From: Actinernus sp. WN-2022 | Taxonomy: Eukaryota > Cnidaria > Anthozoa > Actiniaria > Actinernidae | DNA: 64,000 nucleotides | Reading direction: 5' to 3' | Assembly: GCA_030867875.1 (NCBI GenBank) | Contig: JAOWCC010001589.1 | Span: forward strand, 145,487,745 to 145,551,744 | Shown: positions 1 through 10,203 of the stretch, piece after piece | Numbering within the stretch: the stretch's first letter is position 1 | How the letters are laid out: each line of letters starts with the position of its first letter | Program-made: the position numbers and the translations under genes | Notes under the pieces: model-generated | Databases searched by the model: none | Told to the model about the DNA's origin: nothing | What the model saw: only the letters and a program-made list of their open reading frames with translations

Positions 1-886
1 TTCTGGTGATTACGGCTAGCCTGTTAGTATTGGTACAATAGGGACAGCCTTATTTTGTCTGTAGTAAGTGTGTCTTTGGATTTGTTTATTAATATGTTAA
101 CAAAGTTTTCATCATTAAGTTTAATGTACACAATGCTTAGTTTGTAAGTTTTCTGATTAACAACGATTCTAGTTTTTATGTCTTCAGTTTGTGAAGCCGT
201 CGGGGAATCTTTGATCATCCTTTTGTCTCATTGTGTCACTCTCCACTCTCGAACTTTTCCATCAAAGGTCTGTGCACTTTTTGCGAGTTCATATACGTGA
301 GTACGTCTTTTCTGCTGATACATTCTCTTTCTCCTAGCCACTTTTAAAGTTATGTAGGCCTCAGTGAGTAATCGTCACCACCCAATGGCTGGCAATCTCA
401 TTTGATGACGTCAGGCAGCTACGGAGCTTGGGCTGCCGTGAAGGTACTTCATACTCAGCGAAATAATACACACCAACAGTGTCAAATATCATGCACTTCA
501 CAGTTCAGAGGAACCTCTGAACTTAATTTGTGAGGCAAACAAACTCAAATTCACTCAGTCAGTGACAAAAGATGAATACCGTATTTACTCGAGCTGGCCT
601 GTACCGTTCGAAACGAGCCACAGCATTGGCTCACCCAACAATACAAAAAACCCTAACCTTTAGAACGTGCAGTACAAAAACAGTACAGCTACAGTATAAT
701 AGTGCAAACAGAATACAGGTTTCGACCGGAGCGAGAAAAAGACAACACAGCACAAATTACATAAAAAATACAATTCTTAGCTATAATTATAGTTTTTATA
801 ATTTATTTACCAGATATCCATTAAAGTTCGCTTTAAAGTGTCTTTGTTCATGGATTATCACACAATGCCCCGCAATGGCAAACAAA
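1..886. other. No gene recognised
   Basis: Short open frames occur here, including a 119-codon one on the plus strand at 572-931, but none has domain-like composition, splice support or a recognisable motif. I treat the stretch as non-coding flank of the relic at 887-1624. Confidence 0.5.
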
Positions 887-1624
887 TTAAAATCCTTCGA
901 ACTCCGATTCGTCAATGTTCGACTGGAATAGATTCCGAAGAAATGAATCATCCAGCTCTGGTTCACTGTCAGCAATCATTAAATGTGAAATCGTCCTCTG
1001 GTCCATTGAGACTTCAAACTCCTTGTCATCACTACTGTCATTGTCATCTACCTCTATCTCACAGTGCAGGTAGAGTTTTACAATTGGGATTGATGTGGTG
1101 CATTTGGAGCACTTTGTAAGTGGCAAGGAGGCAGTGATGGGCTGTACTGTTTTCTCCAAGGACGAGCAACTTTTCACGGGCCGTATGTATATCAGGGTGT
1201 TATTACCCACGGCATCCTTGATGTAGGGGATGCTGTACCCATCGCTTGGCATTGTAATTAACGTTAAGGGTCCACATGTCCCGCCTGTTCCAGCTCGCAG
1301 GAGCTCAAATCCTCCATCTTGGGATTTTAATTTTGGATAATCCTTTTCAAGTACGACTTTCAAATTCACAAAGTTCCTATTTGTATTTGGAAAAACAACC
1401 TTTCATTTCCCTAACTCCGCTTCTTTAAGGACTGCCATATATTGCTGCAGAGTCTTGCTTTGTTCAGTGTTTGAGTGCAAGCAGAAATCGTGAGTCCAGG
1501 ATTCTTTTGGTTGGATCATGATGATGGCTTTAGCTGATTGTTTCCCTTTCTTTGAAGGAACTTGAAATCTATTTCCACTTCCTGAGAGCGAAGGAAAAGC
1601 CCGTCTGAAACAAAATGACAACAA
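887..1624 (-). pseudogene. Hypothetical protein relic, one internal stop
   Basis: A single reading frame runs from 1624 to 887 and is broken only by a TGA at 1403-1405. The two halves (73 and 160 codons) are in the same frame and read as one protein. The first half is basic and contains WTHDFCLH; the second contains KDYPKLKSQDGGFELLRAG, a run of spaced cysteines (KCSKCTTS) and an acidic tail. A possible splice acceptor (tttgtttcag on the minus strand) lies near 1608, so the true exon may begin there. The layout reminds me of cnidarian HECT/G2E3-like proteins that carry such an N-terminal module, but no HECT domain follows and I do not claim that function. Reading continuity is well supported; identity is not. 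Confidence 0.5.
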
Positions 1625-3064
1625 AGCTTTAATATATTATTACTAGCGATTTCTAATAGAAAGTGAAATGCTGCGAGTTTGTGGATTTCCTGTAAATGTG
1701 TGACAAAGGCAGAGCACATTGAAGATCGTTTCAACAATGCTGAACACGCATCATTGTTGTGCATCGTAAGTTATAAAAGAGTTCTCAACTATAAAAAACC
1801 TTTGTTATGAAAATCAAAATGTTATGAAAACGACTTTTTTTATTATAATAATGGTTATTGTTAAACTAACATCGTAAACTGCAACAAACAGTCCCGCTCA
1901 CGTCAAATGTGTGACATTTTGACATTTTCCTTAGAATTGTTTTACTAAATGCGTTTCATTTTACGATTAAAGAACCACATCATTTTGAAAACATTGTTGA
2001 GGTCTGCATATAATAATCAGTGTTTGATTATGTAAATGATAATAGATTAAGATCGTTTGAAAAAAGATGTTCACACATGTACATATAACGGATTTTATCA
2101 TTCAAAAATGTAAAATATATGACACACTTTACCTGAGAGGAAAATGATAACGTATTATGGCTTACAATACTCTAACAGTTAAGAATGTATCGAATCTGTA
2201 AATGTTCTTGAAAGTTAAACAATGAAATAGAAAAAAAACATTATAGGGTCTTATAGAATCTGTACAATGACTTTGTTGCCAAGTAGTAATTTGTCTGAGT
2301 ATATCACTAGATGATTTCAATTTGAAAGAGCTAAATGCATACATATACATGTAGTATAGCTATTGCTCAATGACTGCAACGAGATAAATATCAGCAAACC
2401 AAGTTATCTACTGTAACAGGTCAGGGCACAGTTGTTATAGTACATATCTTTATTGTCTATCAGTAGCGGAAACGAGATAAACAAAATTAAGCACTTAATA
2501 TTTGTGTTTGCGACCGCATTGGGCCGCTAGCTTGGCATGTTGGCCGCTCATTCGGTTTGTTCGTACGTTTTGCAAGTCATTTGTTTTGTTCTCAGTTGGC
2601 TTGGTCTGCACAGCAATTAGCTTATATTTAGTTATAATTTTCTTGTTTTAATATAAGCTTATAGTTTGCACGTGCGCGTGTCACAAATCCTGATCATGTT
2701 TTGTTGATTGTTGTGTTGATTTGACAAACTTACTTCAAATCCTTTTCAACTGCATCCCACAATCGATTGCGATGATGTACATTGTACATTGGAGAGGTTG
2801 AAGGCAGCTGTTGTTCAACATTTTTCTCAATCTTGGACAAAGCTTCCAGTAAAAGAAAGACAACTTTGTTTACCTTCGGGATCGCCATTTTGCTTTTGTC
2901 ACGTGAATAACTTTGGCGGGAAGAGCAACGTCTTCTGGGTAATCGCCGCTATCTTGGGCACAAAGAAATGAAAATAACGCCACAAAGAATAGTTTTCGAT
3001 GCGAGTAAGACCTCGACGCCACGAAACCTGGATGCCGATTTTGTCCCCAATCTGACGCCATAGT
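1625..3064. other. AT-rich stretch without a recognised gene
   Basis: Both strands are poor in long frames. Several 60-codon frames overlap around 2789-3061 but have no motif or splice pattern. A short GC-rich patch near 2900-2960, with a CACGTG box, could be a decayed promoter; this is not established. Confidence 0.4.
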
Positions 3065-4717
3065 TTACATGGCGGTCATCTGGTGTTTGAGCACAGTCGG
3101 TTTGTTCAGGTCCCTGTCACAGTTGTTTTCATCATCTGATAGGATGAAAGGGTGTAGGCTCCTGGGTACACGCATCTCAAATAATTCTGGGCCAATCACT
3201 CTAACCCAGAATGCAGTGAGGTCAGAGAGAATCTCTGTAATTACAGCATAATTCCTGAATATTCTCTCAATTGAGACAGGACCTTCTTGTGCATAGAGGA
3301 CAAAGCCACAGAAGGGTATTTCTGTTATGAGAAGTTGCATTTGTATTTGGTAATAATAGCCATGTTTTAACTTCAGTGTACACTTCCCATCTTTAATACT
3401 GAAGCACTGTCTTTTCAAAACATCCTTTGTATGTAATTGATGCCTGCTCTGAAAACAATATGGCTTATGGTATTACCTTTGAATAACTTCAAAGATTTTA
3501 TTTCAACCAACCCATCCTAATCAACAATACCATCTGGGGAACAGCCTAGAAATGGAAACTTGGGGTTGACCCATAGACTAGTTTGTCAAACTTTTGATTT
3601 AGTTTTGCTTCATATTTGAGCACTGCTTTGTGCTCACTTTCAATACCATATCTCATCCAGGTTGACTGAAATGAGTTGTTCTCCATTTTCCAAATACTGG
3701 AATAGATGAAATTATAAGCTCTAACCTCAGCATTTAGACTCTCTTCTTTGACTAGCTTACCAATTCTGCAAGCAGTCAAGGCAATTGGAGGCTATCAAGC
3801 GCCAAAATTTTTGCTTGAAGCTTGAACCATTCCTCACTGGCACTTTCGTCTCGGGTATTTGGAATTTCGGTCAGGAATTTTGGTTTGAGATTTTAAGTCA
3901 AAGTTTGTGTGCTTTCTTTCAGAGTTTGTTCACATTCTAAATCAATATCATAACTATTATAAGTCATTTCCAGTTGGGTTTCCCACATAGAGAGATCTTC
4001 ATTATTGGTATTGAAGGAGATATTCTGAAGGTCTCTTATCAAACCATTCACATGAGTAGGGTTTACATGTCTATTAGTCTTGGGTCTTGGATCAAAGTCT
4101 ATTACTTTTATCTCACTTTTCTTCATCTTTGAAGGGTAGTCCGCAGAAGATAACCTTTGCGGATTCTTATTGCGTTTTTGCCCTTATTCCAAGAGCATGG
4201 CTGGCTTGTACAGGGAACTGAAACAGTCGGACCATACTCTTGGACATGTTCAAGCAAATACAAGCAAACTGCGACAACATGGCTGCAGCGGCCTAGTGTG
4301 GAAACCTTACAAGGTTCACAGGATGTGTGTATCACAGCCCCACTAATGTTTGACAAATATTATAACCAGCACGTTGTGAGGGAGATCGGTTCTTATTGAT
4401 GGCCATACGTGAGCTCTAGCAAAGTAATGTTCGTCGGGTTTTGTGTCCATAATGTCATGAACAAACCCTGAGTCTACATATTTCCTGGCATTATGTAGCG
4501 GTTTATCAGTCATATGTCCAAGGCACTGATCTTCCTCATCGTTTTGTGTTTGATCACGAATGACAGTTTTAATCGATTCCAATGCATAGTAGTAAATATG
4601 CCCGTAGTTGAAAAGAGAAGGTAAATCCCGAGACTGAAAGGGATACCAACCAGCTAATGGGGCTATAGGAACATCCCTGCTGTTTTGAAATTGTCCACAT
4701 TTGCCTGCAGAGGCCAT
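3065..4717 (-). pseudogene. SWIM zinc finger plus YqaJ-type nuclease relic
   Basis: Five minus-strand frames read in order as one decayed protein. The N-terminal part (4717-4343) ends in a conserved-looking ARAHVWPSIR segment. It is followed, after a frameshift near 4350, by a SWIM-like finger, CEPC...GRCSHVVAV, at 4356-4200. A linker lies at 4126-3893. The YqaJ/lambda-exonuclease fold follows: YGIESEHKAVLKYE at about 3640-3600, the active-site region SPDGIV...VEIK in another frame at about 3540-3490, and the C-terminal YYYQIQMQLL helix at about 3350. The catalytic Asp, Glu and Lys are still visible although split by stops. In ISL2EU-type DNA transposons a YqaJ nuclease accompanies the THAP/DDE transposase, which is the likely origin. 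It belongs to a different subfamily from the copy at 38405-41298. Several frameshifts make it a pseudogene. Confidence 0.72.
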
Positions 4718-5825
4718 ATTCTATTTGACAATTTAAGAGCTCCACTTTGTATTACTAAGCATTCTTCGAAGTTTTACTGATAAAGCGACTGGTTGAGACA
4801 GCAAAACATTGAAAGCTTGAATAAAGCTTGCACTCAGTACCAATGTTGTACTTGACCCGTCTTAATTCTCTTAGGCTTGATTTAAGAGTCATGTTTATTG
4901 ACAGAAATTGCTCCTTGATACTTGGTCTCCTCACAGCATACTGTGCAATTGGGAATCTTTTCTTTGGCTAACTTCTCCTGTTCCTTTTGTTTGCCATAAA
5001 GTGTATTAATCTAGGGTTTGTTTCACGGGTTGAGTAAAACCACTATTTCATAATCAGTCTTTAAATACATGTATATTATTCATCAACAAATGAGTCATTA
5101 TTAGTAATTCAACCATGTATTTTTCTCAAGGAAACCTAAATACAAGTTATTGACTCAAGAAAGAGATCAATTGATAATTTCAGTTTTTAATGTTGTATAT
5201 TTGTACACCAAGATCCAATTCACAGGTGACTTTGTTTCATGTCACCTGACTACTTTTGCTTGTGTACATACATGTAAGTTGATTTGCACCTCAAAACTGT
5301 GTTCCTAAAATTACATTGTATGCACAAGCGCACACATGTATAGCGCAGATATGGTGCTACTTCGTTATTGTAGACACAACATACTTAGCATTTATTTAAA
5401 CATTTCCACCTCAAAATGAACTTGTTTTCTTAAAATGTTGTCCAAATAATTTGTATAATAATTATTATTAAGAAACAGTCATACAGATTTGCAGTGTTGT
5501 ATCCAGATTTTCAGAAATGAGGAGGACCGCCAATTCTGAAATTTTGGGGTCCAAACTGGGATTTCAGGGGTCCAATAAATTAATGTTCATTTTCATACAG
5601 TTATTTTTGTTTTTTTGCTCCTTGCTTTTTGAGTTTCGCACCTTGATTTCAAATAAAGGTTTGAATAACTTTGCTTCGCTTTTTGTTGGAATTTTAAGGC
5701 TCTCAAATCCCCCCAGATGATCTAAAATGGTTTAAGGATGTCTTTCTTTCTAGTTGTGAGCACTAACAGGCTACCAACTTGACAAAATGTACTGAAAACC
5801 TTGCATCCAAAAAGACATCTTTGCT
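4718..5825. other. No gene recognised
   Basis: AT-rich sequence with only short frames. A 67-codon plus-strand frame at 5517-5720 is hydrophobic and low in complexity, and I regard it as chance. Confidence 0.4.
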
Positions 5826-6340
5826 TCATTTTTCCCCCTCCAAAATGAAAATATTGCGTCCAGGATGCAATGATGCGCTCTGGATACAACAGTGGATTTT
5901 GGAGGGACAGGTCACAGAATTATGGCCAATTTTATTACATCTACTGCATTTATACTTGTTCCTGGAAACATGACTTAGTTGTATCAGTGCATGACTACAA
6001 TAAAGCCAATGCATTCGTAAAACATCTGTGACACTTTCAAAGGTGCCACTTTTTCTTGAGTGGTTCTTACGTAAATGCCTGAATATTTTATTGGCCGTCT
6101 CATTTCCCTCGCCTGAAAACCCACCCAAGGTGCCTTCTACTTCAATGACCTCTTTAACATGCTTTATTGTTTTATGCACATAATTAGACCAGCGTGCATA
6201 CAAGTGATTTACTTTTAAGAGCTCACCAAACTCTTTTCCTACTGCCTTGTACTTAATCTACTCATTGGGGTATTTTTCTTTTGGGTTTCTACAACTAAAT
6301 ATTTTGTGCATAAATCGTAACTAACAATAATTTTGAAAAA
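5826..6340 (-). pseudogene. RAG1-core/Transib-like transposase C-terminal relic
   Basis: The frame 6203-5826, extending upstream in the same frame to about 6330 with two stops, matches the end of the RAG1 catalytic core. It contains HKTIKHVKEVIE, then GGFSGEGNETANKIFRHLRK, then DVLRMHWLYCS. In RAG1 the equivalent EGNE block carries the last catalytic acid of the DDE triad (mouse Glu962); here that Glu is codon 6110-6108. Upstream, FSC...KE.YPNE followed by a KEFGELL segment parallels the zinc-binding cysteine block of RAG1, with one Cys replaced and a TAG inside. Downstream is a perfect CX2CX4HX4C knuckle (CSRCNKIGHNSVTC, codons 86-99 of the frame), as found in RAG1-like and Transib transposases but not in vertebrate RAG1. 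No earlier core domains, RAG2-like gene or terminal signal sequences were found nearby. It is a fragment of a RAG-like or Transib element. Confidence 0.82.
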
Positions 6341-6815
6341 TCTTCTTTTGTTTTTGCAGGCTTTAAAACGTGTTTTTAATTTTCTTTAGAAAATGAAATC
6401 CTAGCAAAATTGCCAGGCATCACACTTTTTGAAGTGGCAGTCCAACTTGCGAGTAGTATTTACAATTAAATGCTTTGCATCACGTGTCTCCTCCCACTGA
6501 CTTCAGCAATCTCTCGAGCAAGCAGCTTGTATGTAAATTTCCCAAAATTTATTTTTGCATGAGTTGTACTGGGTGGCTTTTAACTTCTTTTGCTAAAGCA
6601 GAAAGCTAAAGCTGTTTTTGGTTACGGTTTTCATGGTTAAAGTGAAGGAGGTTGGCAATAGCCTTTGTTTCATGGAGAGAGCAGCAAATGCCAATGGTTC
6701 CAAGTTCAGATTTAGCTGTTTCCTGTGTAGCCTAACATACATGTAAGTCACACATGTAAGTCGATCCTACTCCCTGAAGACCACCATCTGCATGAGTTCT
6801 ATTTTCATCGACCAT
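6341..6815. other. Region upstream of the RAG1-like relic, unassigned
   Basis: If the RAG1-like exon continued, it would lie here on the minus strand. I see short open patches in several minus frames but nothing I can align with the RAG1 core with confidence. Confidence 0.35.
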
Positions 6816-7430
6816 TAATAATAATAATTTCTAAGCGCCCTTTCCTAAAATATGTCAAGGCTCTTCACAATTATATGATAATTACAGGGGAAAAACAAAT
6901 TACATATAAAATAACGTCTAAAGAATAATAGGAAAAAGAAAAGGTGATAAAATCCAATAAAGCTATTTTAAAATACAATACAAATACAAGAATGTCATAT
7001 GTTAAAAAACCGCAATCAATAAAACGCTTTCCGAAATAGATGTGTTTTAAGATTATTATTAAAAACGTTCAAAGAGGCACTGCATTTGATTTGCAGTGGA
7101 AGTGCATTCCATAATAATGGCTAGAGAAAGCATGGTAGCCATAAGACTTGAGATCATTGAGATACTTTGATGCTATACCATTAATTACTTTATACTTGAA
7201 AAGAAGAATATTAAATGTGATACGCTGCTCAGCAGGCAAACAATGCAACTGGATTAAGATAGGTGTAATATGCTGGGATTTGCGTGATAAATGTAACCAG
7301 CCTCGCATCGGTATTTTGTACATACTGCAGCCTCTGCAAAAGATGTTTCGGTAGGCCATATAATAAGGCGTTACAATCATCTAATTTAGTTGTCAAAGGC
7401 ATGAACCAAAATCTTCGTTGTCTCAAAAAC
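6816..7430 (-). mobile_element. LINE 3' end (CR1/L2-like RT C-terminus and tail)
   Basis: Two overlapping minus-strand frames (7426-7229 and 7380-7069) encode the familiar C-terminal block of CR1/L2/Jockey-type reverse transcriptases: LDDCNALLYGLPKHLLQRLQ, VQN.DARLV, then HITPILIQLHCLPAEQRITF and NGIASKYL. One frameshift near 7300 separates them. Downstream is a 3' untranslated region with a conserved-looking 'aagcgccctttcc' motif and a short (TTA)n tail at about 6816-6830. The 5' part, with the RT active site and endonuclease, is missing, as is usual for truncated LINE insertions. Confidence 0.8.
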
Positions 7431-7958
7431 TTCCTAATTTCCTAATGCATGAGATGTTTCTGATTGAATAAAAAGCCGATTTACAAATCTGAGTTATATG
7501 TTTGTCCAACGATAAGGCATTGTCATAAATAACGCCGATGTTTCTTGCAAATCCAGAGGGTGTAACAGACACTGGCCACTTGCACTGCATCTAATTGAGT
7601 TGACAAATATCAATTTACACTTCCTCCAGACTCCTTTCATTTCAATGATCTTGTAATTTTGAGTCACTTGTTCCCGCTCCTTTTCAACTGGGTCACAACA
7701 AACCACCATGGCAGCAGTTTGATTTTCATCACATACACTGTACTGAAATTTAATGTTTAATATGCAAAACGACTATCTAAAAGCTTTGTCAGCTAAAAAA
7801 TGGTCATGTTTTTCTTTACATTGTGAAACATCACCAATGCCATCCCCAGTGTTTGAACCTCGAGTGTTTGATTGTCATCTACATTGTATTTGTCTAAACC
7901 TTCCTCGATGTCTGTGGCTAGTTCAGAGTTCAGCCTCTGTCACTGCATCAGTATAACT
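7431..7958. other. No gene recognised
   Basis: Short frames on both strands without motifs. Confidence 0.35.
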
Positions 7959-8607
7959 TCAACATACTCCAACGACATTAGGTATAGGGAATTGAGGTAG
8001 TGATAACCTAAAACCTGATGTAACATAGACAGGTTTGGAATTGCACTTGTTGTGGATTAATAGAACATCCTCATTATCAATTAGTGTGTAGTTCATCCAA
8101 GAAGGAAGGTAAGTGTTTTCTACATTGTCCACTTGATATGGAGGTTTAAAAACAATCTGTCTCCTTGACCTCAAAAAGTCATACTGCTGCTTATATTGTT
8201 TTTGTGTTGTAAAAGATAAATCCTGCTTGCCATCATCAGCAGTAAGACAGTAATTGTCTTGTTGTTCCCACAAGTTATCAACTTTATCAGCAAGTTCCAT
8301 TTTACCGTTTGCTCGTAGTTTTGTTGGCAACAAGGACAACAGAACATCCTTTTCATCTTCAATATTTAAATCACAAAATGACGAAATGATGGTCAAATCC
8401 ACTGCTACATTGAAGCCATCTTCTAATGCAGTATTCACAAAAAGCATGATGGCAGCTACTCAGTATTTGGTACATGCAAGCAAACAGCACATTGGAATAC
8501 TTTGGCAAATTCTCTTGCTGTGAATCTGTCCAAAGGTATTCCAGGTAGAGGATGGGTATCTTCCCAAATGGATCTACCTGTGACTGTTTCCATTCTGTAT
8601 AAGTCAT
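7959..8607 (-). pseudogene. Hypothetical protein, frameshifted
   Basis: Two minus-strand frames read as one protein: 8607-8460 (PFGKIPILYLEYLWTD... VLFACMYQ) then, after a frameshift near 8440, 8447-7959 (MLFVNTALEDGFNVAVDLT... PYQVDNVENTYLPSWMNYT). The second frame is open for 162 codons with balanced composition and few low-complexity runs, so it has been under protein-coding selection. I do not recognise a domain. It lies 130 bp downstream of the kinase relic and has the same orientation as the kinase and the Ulp1-like relic, so it may belong to the same composite element. Confidence 0.5.
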
Positions 8608-8740
8608 AAAGGATTTTGGTGATGTGTCCTTATCAGATGCAGTACTTGTTCCTTCTGATGGGCGATGAAGACAACTGCAACCATCCTTTTTACTTGTGCT
8701 TGGGGTACTAGGTGGTGCATAAAATATTCAGCACGCGCAC

Positions 8741-9512
8741 TTACAGGAAGGAGTGAAGCATTTTACTTAACTCCAAAACCGTAGGCCTGATGTCTACCTT
8801 AATAGAAGTAGCCTTTTTGACAATGTCTCGTACGTCTTTATAAAATCCTAATGTTGCTGAAACAGACTTCAGCATGAAACCGACAGAAAATACATCGCTT
8901 GCCGTACTTTGTCCACAGTGTTGTCCTTCTGCAGGACTGCTGACCTCAGGAGCTAAGTAGTCAGCAGCTTGCCTATTACGAATACTTATCACGCCTTTCC
9001 TCCGGCTCTTGCCAAAGTCAATGATAACGGGAAAGTAATTTGTTTCCCTTATTTCGATAACGATATTATTGGACTTGATATCGTTATGCAGATATCCTTT
9101 TCCATGTATGTATTTAATAATATCACATATATTGATGCACTCTATATCTGACAACAGCTTTGACTTAGCAGCCTGGTGCAAGGTAACGCTATTGCCATCC
9201 ACACCATGAAATTGAAGTACCAATGAGTCTGTCCATGATAACTCCGAAGAGAAGCGGAAAAACCGTAATGATCTCCTAAGGCACTTACTTACCTTCATGG
9301 AATACCTCTTGTTTCGCTCTCTCTCTTTCCTCTTTATTTTGGCCAGCTTTCATTTGTTTGACTACTCCATGCATTCCTCTATAGGTTGCCGCGAAACAAT
9401 CTCCATAACTTCCACTGCCAATGGGCTTCTTCAGAGAGTAATCAACCAATTTGTGAACGATCCGCTTTAAATTAATGCTTCCCGTTTTACGAGCATTAGC
9501 CAAATTCAACAT
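8741..9512 (-). pseudogene. Protein kinase domain relic (TKL/RIPK-like)
   Basis: Kinase subdomains appear in order on the minus strand. There is a glycine loop with the lysine strand (IGSGSYGDCFAATYRG then VVKQMK), a PLLFGV segment in shifted frames, VLQFHGVDG, a catalytic loop HNDIKSNNIVIE (HND instead of HRD), the metal-binding VIIDFGKS, an APE motif (YLAPEVSS) and DVFSVGFML. Frame 1 (9512-9285) ends at a stop. A canonical-looking GTAAGT and a CAG 65 nt downstream would restore the frame, but the intervening bases still encode LGDHYGF and PLLFGVI in other frames. I therefore read this as two or more frameshifts in an intronless kinase rather than an intron. The C-terminus is complete. Kinases of this kind occur in multicopy, element-like form in corals, as I recall; a host role is not implied. 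Confidence 0.75.
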
Positions 9513-9755
9513 CTTTTACTTTTTTGGCTGAAGTGAGGTTGTGTGGAAGAGAGTGGTGGAAGATCTTTTTTATCTTAATACAGGCGGTGCCGGCTTTAAA
9601 CCAGCCGCTTTCGAGGGAGAGCCGCTAACTCAAGGAGCTCGGCTTCCATTGGCATTGCTACAGGCAAGAGCAAGGTTAACCATCAACTCTCCTCTACTGT
9701 ATTTCCTTTGTTCAATCGGTGCTTTCTCCACTACTTGTACGGCTTCTTTAGCTGG

Positions 9756-10203
9756 TTACATCTCTTTAACTTTTCCCAGAACTTTTGCTTTGGCATGTGT
9801 TACTGGAATGTTGGTTTCCGCTGCGTTATGTCGGTTTGCACCGCGATTCTTCTTTTCTAGTTGCCTTTTTCTCCATCGCTTTTTTTGTGTATGCACATTG
9901 TCACCACTATGCCTGATTATGTCCCTGAATGCATACATTACACCAATACCACAGCTTGAAGACCCTTCATCTGAATCAGGCTGCCTTGGCATTCCGAACC
10001 TTGAGTGTAATATTTGACCATCGACTTGGCCCAAGGTGGCAACAACTTGTGTAACTTGACCTTGAAGCTTTGAGGAAGTGAGACACAATAAGATCAATAC
10101 TGCTTGGTGGTGTCAAAGACATGCCATCATCATAGTAAACTGTCTCTACAGTAATATCAATGTAGAGAAGGCCCCAGTGTGCATTGCATACATGGATGGG
10201 ACA
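9756..10203 (-). pseudogene. Ulp1-like (C48) cysteine protease, C-terminal half
   Basis: The frame 10206-9976 opens with CPIHVCNAHWGLLYID and VYYDDG, the His and Asp of a Ulp1/SENP SUMO-protease fold. A frameshift near 10080 moves to the frame 10097-9756, which carries PRQPDSDEGSSSCGIGVMY, the conserved Gln and catalytic Cys. The triad is thus complete at residue level although the frame is broken. The tail after the Cys motif is basic (HTQKKRWRKRQLEKK). The N-terminal half lies at 12041-12778 and is separated by a LINE insertion that falls exactly between the two parts of the domain. Ulp1-like proteases are carried by several eukaryotic DNA transposon groups and would remove SUMO or related tags. 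Confidence 0.72.

Noticed and set aside
572..931. 119-codon plus-strand frame
   Set aside because: No motif, and it overlaps the better supported minus-strand relic at its end.
5826..6340. A functional host RAG1 gene
   Set aside because: Only about 170 residues remain, with in-frame stops and none of the earlier core; it is a transposon relic.
9232..9297. 65-bp GT-AG intron in the kinase relic
   Set aside because: It would restore the frame, but the 'intron' still encodes conserved kinase residues in other frames, so frameshifts explain it better.
9541..10017. 158-codon plus-strand frame with hydrophobic segments
   Set aside because: Shadow frame antisense to the Ulp1-like relic; no signal peptide or family pattern beyond composition.
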